Positions 24,089-36,360 of a stretch of DNA of 64,000 nt are shown here, in pieces (position 1 is the stretch's first letter; every line of letters starts with the position of its first letter). The stretch is taken from contig OENT01000545.1 of NCBI GenBank assembly GCA_900239685.1, forward strand, positions 1-64,000, read 5' to 3'. This DNA comes from Rotaria macrura (taxonomy: Eukaryota; Rotifera; Eurotatoria; Philodinida; Philodinidae). The translations under genes and the position numbers were made by a program. The notes under the pieces are model-generated. The model worked only from the letters and a program-made list of their open reading frames with translations. It was not told where the DNA came from and made no database searches.

Positions 24089-26509
24089 TCATGTAGACTG
24101 TCTTGTCGATGGACGAGTACTTGAACCATTACCACCATCGGTAAAACTAAAACGGCAATTGAAATAAAACATGAAAACAAAGTGTGAAAACGATTCAATT
24201 GAACTTACTAATCAGTAACATCAGTGATTGAAAATCCTAGTTCAACTTTCTCATGATGTGACTGAGACTGTTCAGGTGTTGTTGGTTCAGATGAGGATGA
24301 AGATGGATTCAATTCTTTTGAGGCATCTTGACTTGTTGTTGAAGATGATTTCATAGTTGGACCTGTATTATGTTGCATTCGATCGAGTGATGATTGTTGT
24401 ACACTGTTTCGATCTATCGTTGCAGTATCGATATCAACTTTGTTAAGAAGAGAAAAATGTGAAAGTGTGCCCGTATTAAGTAATTGAGGTGATGTTGGAA
24501 TAATACGACCATTCGACGATGATTCTTTTCTTGGTGAGACAGGAGACTTTGGTGGCGTAGCCGTTTGAACTTCTTGCGCAGCCCGGCGAGCACGCGCATA
24601 TTCTGCATACAATCGATGAGCACGTGTAGTACCATACGAGAGTGGTGGCTTTTGCATGACTACACTCTTATGGGTACTAGTCGACTATTGAAACGAAAAA
24701 AAGAAACTTCCTGATGTTCAAAAAAAATAATAATAAAATAAAAAAGACGGTATACTTGAGCAGATGTCGGTTTCGGTGCAAGACGTGGTGTAGCAACAGT
24801 AGCTTCGTCGATGTTTGTCATTTGTTCAACAAGAGCAATTTGTTGTTCAAGCCGTTTATTGAATTTTGGTTTGGAAAGACGATCAACTAAGTTTCGTACA
24901 TCATTTTTTGTGACCAACATCTGTCTTTTGTCTGGTGGTGGTGGATAAAGTCGTCGAGTATTTTTGATGTTTCTTGGTAAAATTACAGATTTTGTTCGAG
25001 TTGAATGAACATTCGTTGCTGATTTAGGTCGTACTGAAGTTGGTTTCAGTTTTTCTTGTCCTTTTTGTTCGGCTGAATTGGGTCGCTCAGTCAAATCAAG
25101 ATGTTTGAGTGATATTGGTATATTTTGTTGATGTCCTTGAAAGACTAATGCTTCTTCAACTAATGCACGAAGAAGTGGAAAATTTTGTAGAAAGTATTTC
25201 GTTAGTAATTGTTCTTTGTGTACGATTTTTGTTTGAGTTTGAGATAATGACGATGGAGAGGAGGATAGATCAAAACGAACATTATGTGTAGGTCTTGATT
25301 TAGGTTTTTGTCCATTGTTCCTATCTTCTTGATCATCATCAAGATCGACTTCATCATTGAAACTTGCAATAGGTATTGAAGCAAGATAAGTTAAACGATT
25401 TTCTTTAGCTTCATCAATATGTTTTACATTACCCGGTGTCATCATTTGAAGAAAATCAGAATTTGAATTAAAATACAATGGTGGGGGTTGATATGAAGTA
25501 ATCAATGGATCATCAACTAACGAATCTTCAATTGTACGTAAATAACGACCTTTCAAATGATGATATTCAGTTGGATGAGATTTCGTACTTGTCCAACGTG
25601 TCTGAGCCGATTTATGATTATTTGGTGGTAATGATGATGATGATGTTGGAAGATCACTACGTGATATTTGTAATCCAACATCTTTCTTTTCATTAACAAA
25701 ATGAATTTGTTTTACAATGGTATCTGTTGTTTCTGGTTGTGGTCGTGGTGGGCGTGTTGCCAGTGATTCATTAACTTGTTCTTTAGTCGCCGTTGGAACT
25801 CTAACAAAAAATAATAAGTAAAATGAGGAAGCTTTAAAAAAAGTGATTTTCAGCCATTTTACATTTTCTCTGTTTTAGTTATGTTTTCATTACTGAAGAT
25901 AGGCAGATGTGTTAAAATAGTTTTACCATAATGACAAAAACGAACAGCAACATCACAAGTGCCAATACGTGTTCCCATTAAATTGAACAATGTAGAACGA
26001 AATGTTTGCTGTTCAACAAGAGGTATATCGTAACCATTTCTAATTATTGATTGATTTAATACTTCAATCAATTCATTCAATTTAATATTACAACTTCCAA
26101 TGAATTGTGTCGTATTATTATTTGTACCCTTATCATTAATTTGATCAATTAGTAAAAGAAAGAGTGGAACGTTTAACAAATGTGTATACAAAGTTTTAAA
26201 ATAAGTTTTAAATAAGCATGATTTTCCACGTTTAAAATTAAATTTTCCATTGGCTGATCGAAGTTCATAAAATTGATCGGAAAGTAATTGACGCCATGAC
26301 AGATTAGGATAATCACGTTTTAAATTATGAAATTCTTCGATTTGCCACTGATCGAAATAAGGTATTGATACAGCTGGATAATCAAGTAAACGAAAAACTA
26401 CACATGGAAGATGACATTCCATATTAAGATCAATATGAACTTCACTGATGAGTACTTCAATCGAAATAAGACTAAACAAACTTTCATTCTCAGTCATAGT
26501 TCCGGACAT
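24089..26509 (-). CDS. MAP10: Microtubule-associated protein 10-like, 4 exons
   Basis: Exons on the - strand are 26509-25863, 25800-24756, 24684-24209 and 24146-24089, all in phase, giving 741 aa. The N-terminal about 210 residues match the MAP10 N-terminal (C2-like) domain: LFSLISIEVLISEVHIDL, then VVFRLLDYPAVSIPY, the signature FKRGKSCLFK, and TPLL/VPLFLLL with an internal GSCNIKLNEL strand and GTRIGTCDVAVRF. The rest is low-complexity and basic, with PPPLYFNSN after residue 290, as in MAP10 tails. It ends FTDGGNGSSTRPSTRQST. In vertebrates MAP10 binds and stabilises microtubules at the spindle and midbody. Introns are 62, 71 and 62 nt. The start is the first Met before the domain; a second Met lies five codons in. 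Assignment rests on remembered similarity. Confidence 0.8.
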
Positions 26510-26804
26510 CTAATAAAAGAAATAAACAATACAAAGGAAAATTCATATATATATATATAATATTAATATATTTAAAACAAATTAATTGGAATTTATTGCG
26601 AGAACCAAAAAAAATAAAACGAAGGAAGATCATAGAAAACAATGTATACAGATCAATATTTGGAACAATAATTCTGTTTTTCTTTTCTAATATTTAGTAA
26701 AATAAGACATATCAATTGAACGATCCATCATATAGAAATAGTGTAAACAATATATTACTGTGATTGACTAGTGGCAATCACTGAGAATAGTAATGGTGTC
26801 ATTG

Positions 26805-29400
26805 TTATGATTCTGATGTAGACGTCGGAATAAAAACATCACCTATTATTAAAATTTGATTAGTATGAAAACAAAGCGAATGTTTTTTTAATCTACTTCG
26901 TAGGTTTTTTATTGATAGAATTGTATCATTGGTTGTAAGCGATTGATTAAGGCCACTGAAACTGTAAGAAGAAAAAAGAAAATAGTATTAATAGTTTCGT
27001 ATTTGTAATACAAAAAAAAAATATTTCTTCAATCGAAATTAGGTTGCAACTCTTAATCTATAATAGGAGTAAAAAGAACCAAGCATCAAACGTAGCATAT
27101 TTTTGACAAGTAAAATATCGACATAAAACAGTAATCAAGTAGAAATATGCGCAAAAGTACGAAACTTTTCGTCTGAGCCTGCTAAAGACGTTTCCTAGTG
27201 TTTCATTAATTTCTTTCCGATACACTTTGTGACTGTGAATTATGTCCAGAGATGTCATGTTTGTTCACATGTATATTTTAAAATGTTTAAACTGGTGAAT
27301 CCAAAAGATGATGTTTACAAAGAAAAATATTCAACTTAAAAATGACATCTATGAAATAGCACACGTATATCGTCTATCGGAGTTAGAAAAATTGTCGTGT
27401 TCTCATGTAAGTTTCTGCCTAGAGTATTGCTCTCAGTCATCCACTACGTAAAAAGAACTTTCTTCATACTTTAAATTAACTACGAATCGATAAAAATTAA
27501 AAGACAGCAAGAAGTTTGAAGCATTCGTTAGGAAGGTTCTTGGTAAAACAATTCTCTAAATACCAATCGAAATCAGAATCACTTTTTCGTCATAAGAAGA
27601 AAATGAAAAATGACGAATTCAGCAGAATCCTTGGAAACGAGAAAAATATTTGAAGATGACAATTGCAACAACGACTAATATCCAATTCATAGAACACACA
27701 TATTCTAAAGACACTTCATTCTTCATCAAGGAATTCGTAGGAAATTAGTCTTTCAGCTTTTCTGGGAACAGAAATAGAAAAATCCTATTAATCATAGATT
27801 CAATCTTTATGACATTAAAACCATAGAAATTTTTTAATCACAGAATCAACTTATGATAGATAGAAAACTACGTAGTAAGCTCTTCATTTAATGAACTAAG
27901 TCTACACACGAAAAACCTGAGTACACAGAAAAGTGTCAATATTTTCATAGTTCTATGTGTTTGATGTATACAAAGAATAGCAAAATAGCCGTTGAATAAA
28001 TTTTTCATACCTTGAAGTTTTATTTAGCGAAGATGATGAATTTGATTGAGATGATAAACCAAGAGTGAAACTTGATTTACTACTAGTTCCACTATTGTAC
28101 GATTGACTAAGCTGTTTACCGGATAGATTTGGCATCGTTGTTGTTGTTGTTGTTGTTGTTGAAGATTGTGGTAAATGAGTTGAAGGGACAGGTGCAGGAA
28201 GAGGCTCCCAGTCTGGTGTTCTGTTTAAATGAAAAAAATGCGTCTGTTCTTGAGTGTCTTTTGTTTCAGTTTGTAATTTAAACCGTCTTCGTGTAAGTAT
28301 AATCAAACTGTCTTGTAAAGAATTGATACAAGATTGAGATATAGAACAGAGTAGTAACATTTCCTTCATGTTCGAAAAGAAAACGAATTATAGATTAATT
28401 CTTAGTGTTTGTATTTTTTTAATTCTATACTTTGGATAATGAATTAAGATGATGTTTATCTGGTATTGACTACAAAAGGAAAATATTCAAAGCATAGACT
28501 TAAGAACATCAATTTAACATTGTACTTCTATCGTATCGACGAATTCTCTTTGATTGAGTTCAATACAACGTATTACTTCTTTCATTTCTTTTAAAGTCTG
28601 TTGATGATGATAGATTCTATAAACACAAAAATCAAGTAAACGAAAGAAATAAAAAGGTCAATTTGATTCATAATACTTCGAATCGCGTCGGTTCGATGAA
28701 CGAGATTGTACTTCAGTCAAAGGTACCGATGTATTGACTAAGTTCGATTTTGATGATGATAATGAAGATACAAACTTAATAATAACAGGGAAACAAGATT
28801 TCATATGTACTACCTTGCTTTTGTTATTGAATCAAACAGAAAAACCGATAAGACTTACCACGTCAGCTGCATTTGATCCAGAACATACACGTAATTTATC
28901 AATCCATTTTTGTCGTTCTTTAGCATCACTAGCTAAACAATAAGAAATCTGTGCATTCATATAAAAAGCTACACTTAAAGATTTTGAATATACCTCGAAA
29001 TTTAAATGATTCTCCACTGTTTGTTTGTGCAGTAAATGTTACATCATCTTCATTTGATGGTGAGATCCAACAATCTGTTAATTCAATAACACCTCGTGGA
29101 CCTTTCTTCCGCATTTCATCGGGCTACGAATACACAGAATGGTAAAATTTGGAAAAAAAAGAACCTCAATAAATTATATACCATGAAATAGAGTAAATTT
29201 TTATTTTCTGAGTCTAATACAAAATATCGTGTTTGATATCCTTTAAATGCATTCGTATATTTATTCAGATACCCTTGAAATCTAATAATTATCAAAATAT
29301 AGATTCATATAGTAAGGCACATAAGTAAATTCTATTTGTATTGCATATGTATTTTAACTCACGTCGATTCATCAACTGTATTCCAATTGAAACTAAACAT
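26805..29400 (-). CDS. ORP10/11-like oxysterol-binding protein relative lacking the ORD, 8 exons
   Basis: Exons on the - strand are 29400-29363, 29281-29182, 29123-28994, 28932-28859, 28774-28677, 28616-28526, 28363-28011 and 26961-26805. All are in phase and total 346 aa. Residues 14-105 form a PH domain: GYLNKYTNAFKGYQTRYFVL, KGPRGVIELTDCWISPSNED, FTAQTNSGESFKFR, ASDAKERQKWIDKLRVC. It is followed by the ORP10/11 spacer (HHQQTLKEMKEVI, EMLLLCSISQSCINSLQ) and a Ser/Thr-rich linker with a Thr-8 run from a GTT microsatellite. PH domains of this group bind phosphoinositides at Golgi or endosomal membranes. The lipid-transfer domain (EQVSHHPP signature, about 400 aa) is missing: the last intron (28010-26962) is only 1049 nt and shows no exon, and the next gene starts at 26509. 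The last exon is supported only by phase and splice sites. Confidence 0.75.
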
Positions 29401-30047
29401 CTACAAAAAGGAATCTTAAAAATTTTCTCGTTGTCTATCTGATGAGTAATAGGTTTCAATTTATTTTTGAGAAAAAAAGAAGACAAATGAAGGTAGAGTA
29501 ACATTATTTGACATTGAGATAGAATACAAATGAAAGAATAAAAGAAGAGGACCAAAAGATTGCCATGAACTATGTATACGCGATTGCTTGTCTCTTTAGT
29601 GAAGAGAATTCTATTTTTTGAGAGAAGCAACTAGAATAAACTGAATGCTAATGAAAATTGTATGCAATTTGAATGTACTCGATGAAATAACGAGAAAAGG
29701 AAACCTATATAAAAATCACAGAAATGAGAAGATCCGTAAGAAATCAACAACAAGAAAAAAAAATGTTCTCTTATCTTTAGTATATTGTCTTCTAACAAAT
29801 TATCATGAATGAATAAATAAAAGAAAAATAACAAGTTAGAACTGATACGATTAAACTAAACAGTTTAACGTTGATATTCGTATCTAGGTTTTCACCAAGT
29901 GCATTCCTCTCTACAAATAGACAGAACAAAGGAAAAAAAACGAGAAATTTGTTATGGACGCTAGAAAAATATGGCTATGAAAGCCAAGAAAATAATGTGC
30001 ACAATAACAAAAAGAAAAAAGAAAACTTTATTTTTTTCAAATAGTTT

Positions 30048-32711
30048 TTATTCAGTATTATTTTTACAGACAGCTTTTATATTTGGACAAAGGGATGAGA
30101 GTGGTTTAGCACGCTTGATAAAAGATTGTTGAAGAAGTTCGTATGTATCCGCACGTTGTTGAGGATCAATCGTAAGACAGCGTTTTAAAAAATACATTGT
30201 ATCAGCAGATATACGTGCTTGTGATTCAGCTGTTATTGTTGGTGGTTCTTCTTGCATAGCTATTTTACACATGGCACGAAACGGTTGTTCGTTAATATAT
30301 GGTGGAGATCCATCAATCATTTCAATCATTAATATACCTAATGACTGAAGAATAAAAAGATCTTCGAGAAAATTCATTTGAAATATAAAGAAAACTAACT
30401 AACCCATATGTCTACTTTTCGATCGTATTTAAGTCTAAAAATACAGACAAATATTTAAGTGTAATTCAAGTACATATCGATATTACTTTTTGATGACTTC
30501 CGGTGACATCCAATATGGTGTTCCGACCATTGTCGTTCGTAAACTTTCAGTATTGGCCAATTGAGCACAAAATCCAAAATCAGTTAATTTAACTAAGGAA
30601 ATATACAATAGACTAGATTCTTTCGACGATTCATTATATCTACCTGAACCATCAAATCCAACTAGAACATTATCTGATTTAACATCACGATGAATTATAT
30701 TTTTACTATGAAGAAATTGAAGAGCTTCGAGACATTCTTTTGTAACAGCAGCCATTTGACCTTCATCAAGTACAGTTTGTTCGACGATTTGTGTCAATTG
30801 TCCACCATTCATATATTCCATTACAACTAAATAAAATCAACTTTGTTTTCATATTCAAGTAGAAAAAAAAACAAGTCGTACTCCATAATTCATTCGGCCT
30901 TATATAACAATCAAGAAAATTAACAATTGAACGAAATCGACAGTTTTTCATTACGCGAATTTCACTAACAATCAATTCTTTTCGTGGTTGTTTAGACCAA
31001 AGCATTCGTTTTATAGCAATTTTGGTATTTGTTTTGGTATCAATTGCTAAGTCAACATCACCAGCGGCACTATTAAAAAGTAAGAAAAAAAATAACACTA
31101 ACAAAGTTCAGTAGATTTGTTTTTAAGTCATTTTTGAAAACAGAAAAAGAAAAGAAAAAGTCATTCATACCCTGAGCCAAGTTTTTTCTTTATAATAAAT
31201 CTTGTGATGGGATCATCTTTACCAGCAATGGGTTCTAAATACAATACAAATATATATGTATTAGAACAATCTTATGAATGTCTAACCAAGTTCTTGAATA
31301 GCTTCTTCTTCTGTCATTTTTCGTCGATTATTTTTCAATTTATTTCTTGGAACAAGTTTAGCTTGGTGTGAAGGTGATATTGGTTCTGGTTCTGGTGTTG
31401 TAACATTCTGATTTTCTTTATTAATAGTTGGATTCATTTTCGTTGTTGGTGTAAGATTAATTACAGGAGATGCTATTTTGCTTGCTGCAGCTATAGCTCG
31501 ACTAGTTTTCGGTGGTAGTTCAGGTGGTAGATCAAATTGCTTACGAAATTTCCCATTGGTAGTATTCATTGTTGTCGTATCATCATTATGATGTTGACGA
31601 CCCGGTATTGAAGGTGGAACAATCGGATCAACAGGAATAGATTTTGTCAATGGTGATGATGTCACAGCATTATCATCACTATGACGATTGTCAAGTGGCT
31701 GATTGACAAGTGTATCACGACTGATTTGATAGACAAGATTATTAACACCAACTTCTCGAAGTCGATTTGCGACAGGTGTAGTTGGACGAGAGTTGTTTAA
31801 CGTACCGGACTCTGGTGAATGATCTTCATCATCAGATCTTCCACTAGAGACCTAGAGAATCCATAGATATCTTGATTTCAACTAAGATATGTTATCATCG
31901 CTTACTTCTATACTCTGTTTACGACGAGTTGTAGCTCGTTTAAGTTCTTCAACAAAATTGTTTGTTTGCTGAAAAGAAAAATTTAGTTTATTTCGATGAC
32001 AACTGGCAATGTTTCTTGCAAAAATCCTTACATTCATATTCACATTTGACGATGAGGCACCAGGAGTATATTTTTTAGAACCAAAACGATTACCTGTTAT
32101 GAGAGAAAAAACATGAATATGCAAAATAGTTTTCTTTTTTTTTCTGTAGTTACTGAAATGATCTGTCGATGGTGATGAAAATGATCCATTACCATTCAGT
32201 CTTTCTTGTGATGACCGAAGATCACTTTCCGTTTCACTTAACTCATCGCCAGATTCATATGAGATACCATCTGGATGAAATGTATCTTGAATACGCATAT
32301 GTTTTGTCTGATTACCTAGTATAGAATTATTTCGAAGAAGAAAATTGTCATTGAAGTAATGTAAAACAAAAACAAATGAATAAATGAAATACTAACGACT
32401 TTCACGTATGGTTTGTTGAATTACTTTGAGTGCACAAGTCATGACTCGAGCTTTATCTTCTGGTTTGGAGTGACTAAATAAGTTTTTTTTTTCATGAAAC
32501 TTACGTTTAATAGATAAATAAACCGTAGAATATCTTACGCAAATAAATTCTTCACTTGGTCTTCCCATTCAGATGGTAAACCGTGAAATGTATTCGTTTG
32601 TGGATCATACGAAACATGAATATTTTTCGTTACACTGATTGGTGTTGATATTTCTGATATTTGTGGATGCGATTTTTTCGACAAAAAATTGCGAAGTACA
32701 CCGAAATTCAT
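30048..32711 (-). CDS. PAK: Group I p21-activated kinase (PAK)
   Basis: Multi-exon serine/threonine kinase on the - strand. The first exon (32711-32539) carries the Cdc42/Rac-binding CRIB motif: [20 protein letters not shown] then FHGLPSEW. Next come a helix like the autoinhibitory region ([20 protein letters not shown]), a long polar linker with Pro-rich [13 protein letters not shown], the EEEAIQELG block, and the kinase domain. Kinase marks: glycine loop [14 protein letters not shown], catalytic Lys in [19 protein letters not shown], activation loop [16 protein letters not shown], and C-terminal AKPLSSL. APE is SPE. The intron inside the catalytic loop-DFG segment (GT..AG, 51 nt, about 30644-30594) has no stop and keeps frame if retained. 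PAKs act downstream of Cdc42/Rac on the cytoskeleton. The short N-terminus starts about 20 residues before CRIB, so an upstream exon with SH3-binding motifs may be missing. Confidence 0.9.
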
Positions 32712-34164
32712 GTTTATACTAAATATAAATAGATGATACACGTTATTATTATTATTATTATTACAATTTTTATGATTATGATTATTCGATTTTCTTATGT
32801 ATGCTTATGAAATTAACAGACCAAGTCGTTTTTTCAACATCTAAACTAGATAATGACGACGATGATGACGATCGTGATGACATAATAAGTTACGATTTAA
32901 ATTTAACTACGAAACCAAAACCAGAATATTTGAATTTCTTATTTGTTTTGCACACCTTTGGGAAGTTGGAATGAACACTCGAAGGATTTTATGTATGATG
33001 CTGAGTTGTTTTTTTCTCTACTGCTGCTTTAGTCGATGATTCGCATCAAGTAAGAAGAAAAAAAAATTTACATGAATCATTCCCCGCATCATCGTCATGA
33101 AGAGTGGAACAGAAAAAGAAAAATGATTTGCGGAGGCGGTCATGGGAACCTACTTTAGTTTTGATGATTATCAAAAGTCGGTTGTGTTTCTTATTCCAAC
33201 ATTAATCTCGTCAATCGATTTGTGATGCGATTGCCTTGAGCACGATCGATGCACGTAAATACAAATAAAAGGCAATTTGTTCTCTTTCGTAAAATATTTT
33301 ATAAACTCGTGAATGACTCAATAACGAGAAAAAAAATTGACAAGGAAAGAATGAAGAGATCTTATATTTTATCAAGGACAAACAATGTCTAGGCATGTAA
33401 CAGATGTCAAATAGACAAGTATCTTGTATGTCTTTCGTTTTCTTCGACAAATAAATTCACGCAAAATAGATCAATGAACACAGTACGACCTTGTTAGAAC
33501 ATGCATGATGTAAGAATCAAACATACCTTTTAGTTCTATTCTATTGGACAAGTTACAATACTGAATAGATGAAATATACTGCTGTTGTAGGCGGAGGGCA
33601 TAATACTAAAAAAAAGAATATATAAATACATGTCGAGATATAAAAGAAATCTTACGTAAGTGGTCAAAATGTTTATTCGAGTTTTAAATGTGTGAAACAA
33701 AAAAGAAGCATTCACGAGTAGAAAATGAAAGAGAACAAATCCGATCAATTTCTTTCTGATAGATATCTATGCGCATTGATATACACAAGCAAAAGAAAAT
33801 AAGTAAATAAATTGTAAAGAAGTGTATAATAATAAATTTTCCTATTGCTGCTTTTTTGTAAACTTTTAAATATGATCCCGTAGCCTTCACGATCAACACG
33901 ATAAATAAATCACATGCGTCAATAATAAATATAGGAGAAACGCAAAAAGATGGGAAATACTGAGAAGAATGATCTTCTTTCTTTTGGTCTGCATAACAAC
34001 ATTATTGAAGACGAACGTCAAAAAGAAAAACAGATAACTTCAGCGATTTTATTTCGCTTAATTCAATAATAATAATGATCAGCTAACTGTACAGATGAGA
34101 AATAAAAACAACAAATGACAAGTGTACTTTGCTGTCTGATTTTGTTTTTTTTTTCAAATATAAT
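32712..34164. other. Intergenic and upstream region of PAK
   Basis: AT-rich, with a TTA microsatellite at about 32743-32762 and a GAC/GAT-rich stretch at 32850-32885. No supported coding sequence. Confidence 0.45.
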
Positions 34165-36073
34165 TTAAAAACGATTTTGTCGATGTTTTCGTTGAATATC
34201 AGCATCGTTGACGCTTGATGATGAAGCTTTACGTTTGACTGGTAAAACATGTGGTAGTGATGACTGTTCAATTACTTCTACATCTTGAATTTTTGGTGAA
34301 TCTTCAGTTAGATCAATTGTTTCTGAACGATGCATATATTGCCGTTGAGATGGATCGTTACTTTGTTTTGAAGACCGTTGATGATGTCGACTTGATGACG
34401 AACCATTTGAAGAGCTACTATGTTCAATAGCTAATGGCGTTGGATGTGATTGTGGTGGTGAGGGATGAAACCGATTCGAACCAAGTTGACGATGATGAAA
34501 CGAATGATATGGACGACGAGAAATGCCAGTTAAACCTGATCGTTGACGCCATTCCCTTTGAAAACTATCAGCTTCGTCTTCATCGAGATTTTCAAGTTCA
34601 ACATTTTCCGATATCTGACCCGTTTCAACATTCATTTCACGTTCGACAACATGTTTACGATCACCAATTCTATGACCGATTTGTACCTACAAATTTCAAA
34701 TGAATACAATTATCATTCGAAAAAGGTTCTTTTCTTTCTACTAAAACACAAGTTTCAGAAAATTTTTATCATCTTCATTATAGAAATCTTTATGACTACT
34801 CAGCTCATTATTAGCCTTTATTGTCTATTAGTTTTAACAATCTAAGTCATAGTATTTTCGTGCATACTACACTTATAAATCATGTATGCAGGACCTCAGA
34901 GTAATTACAATAGTGTTTAATTTCTTTGTTTTGTTCGTTAATGATTTTGACTGATGACCCCTCTGAGACATCTCGTTTCTCTACAGGTGAAGTTTTGAAA
35001 AGTATCTTTATACTCTATTTCGACTAAAACTATTGACATCAATCATGTTGAACAGTTAGTTATTCTTGTTCGAATTCTTGCTAAGAACGAAGTCAAAAAA
35101 GTTAACTCTAAGAATGTGCTTAACAGACGACGAAACATAGAGTAAGCTTATTGTTAATGAATATTGGATAGCAGAAAAATGATTTGTGTATTCATTTTAA
35201 AAAGATCTATCGAATATAATTTATGTGTACAGATCATATTCAAGTTTGAAAAACATGATGTAGATCGAATTCAAACGTATAGCTTTAGCAGCCTTGGACA
35301 TTTTCTTCACATATGACAGTGTATAAATTTTTTACTGTGCTGTTCACATTCTTGTTCATGTATCTAATATTAATTAGTTCGCTTTCGATAGCTTTCTTTT
35401 TTAAATTTTGGTTCATACTCATTTCCTTTTGACCATCCATGATGACACTCTTTTGATTTTTAATTCTTAATTCACTGATACTCCTCTTGAGCTCACTACT
35501 ACTAAAGTACTCCTTAAATTTTGTATCCAATCAGCTACTTCTTCGTCTAAAATATGATCATCACACTTTTATTTCTAGTTTTCAATAAGGCTTCATTGAA
35601 TGTTCGACGTTTAAATCTCATTCCACTAAATTGCTTTTCTTGTTCGTCCTGAGTGAACGTGTCCCTACCTTATTAATACCACGTTCACTATCCCGAACGG
35701 CTTGTCGTGTTTCTTCTAAGCCTCCAGGTCCTCTACTATGTGATGTCGACTCTTGATAAACTTTTGGTCGTCCATCTGAACCATTGTATGACATAACTGT
35801 TGTCGATGTAAATGAATGTATTGGTGCATTAGTGTTCGTAGTCTCGCCGGGAAATATAGAATCATTTGTTGCACGCATCATTCGATCCATAATTGCAAAT
35901 GGTGATGAATTCATACCAAAATCATCAAATATATTATTCATTCCACTGAATGGTGAAGGCATCATAAAAGAATTTCCGAACAATGAATGATGATGTGGTA
36001 TTAATGAATTATTAGCTGATAGACGGTGATTGCCGCCGCCTATACCAAATATGTCAGTAGGAAATCCGAACAT
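34165..36073 (-). CDS. MLF: Myeloid leukemia factor family protein, 2 exons
   Basis: Exons on the - strand are 36073-35669 and 34686-34165, joined in phase 0, giving 308 aa. Family marks are FDDFG, HSFTSTTVMSYNGSDGRPKV, YQESTSHSRGPGGLEETR, VRDSERGINK | VQIGHRIGDRKHVVERE, and EDEADSFQREWRQR. MLF proteins are 14-3-3-interacting nuclear/cytoplasmic factors affecting transcription and protein homeostasis. After the conserved core the tail is Ser/His-rich and includes ETIDLTEDSP, which resembles a SUMO-interacting motif (IDLT followed by acidic residues), and a basic KRKASSSS. The 982-nt intron is long for this region. An 81-codon open frame within it (35285-35530, - strand) has no recognisable motif. 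Confidence 0.9.
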
Positions 36074-36360
36074 CTGAAAGATAAAAGGAAAAAACTTTTT
36101 ATCGTTCTATTTTATGAAATGAACACAAACACACACACACGTATATTAACGAAATCTTATTTCTATTTTGCTTGATTTTTTTACAATTAATATGACAATA
36201 GCAATACAGTGAGGAAACGAAAGAGAGCAAAAAAAAGCTAATACAAATATCAGACAAATGTAATTCAATCACGAGAATGAAATATCTGAATTGAAACTAC
36301 AAATAACCAATTTTAAACTAATCTACATTGGTTAGAACAAAAAGAAGAGAAAAGAAAAAC

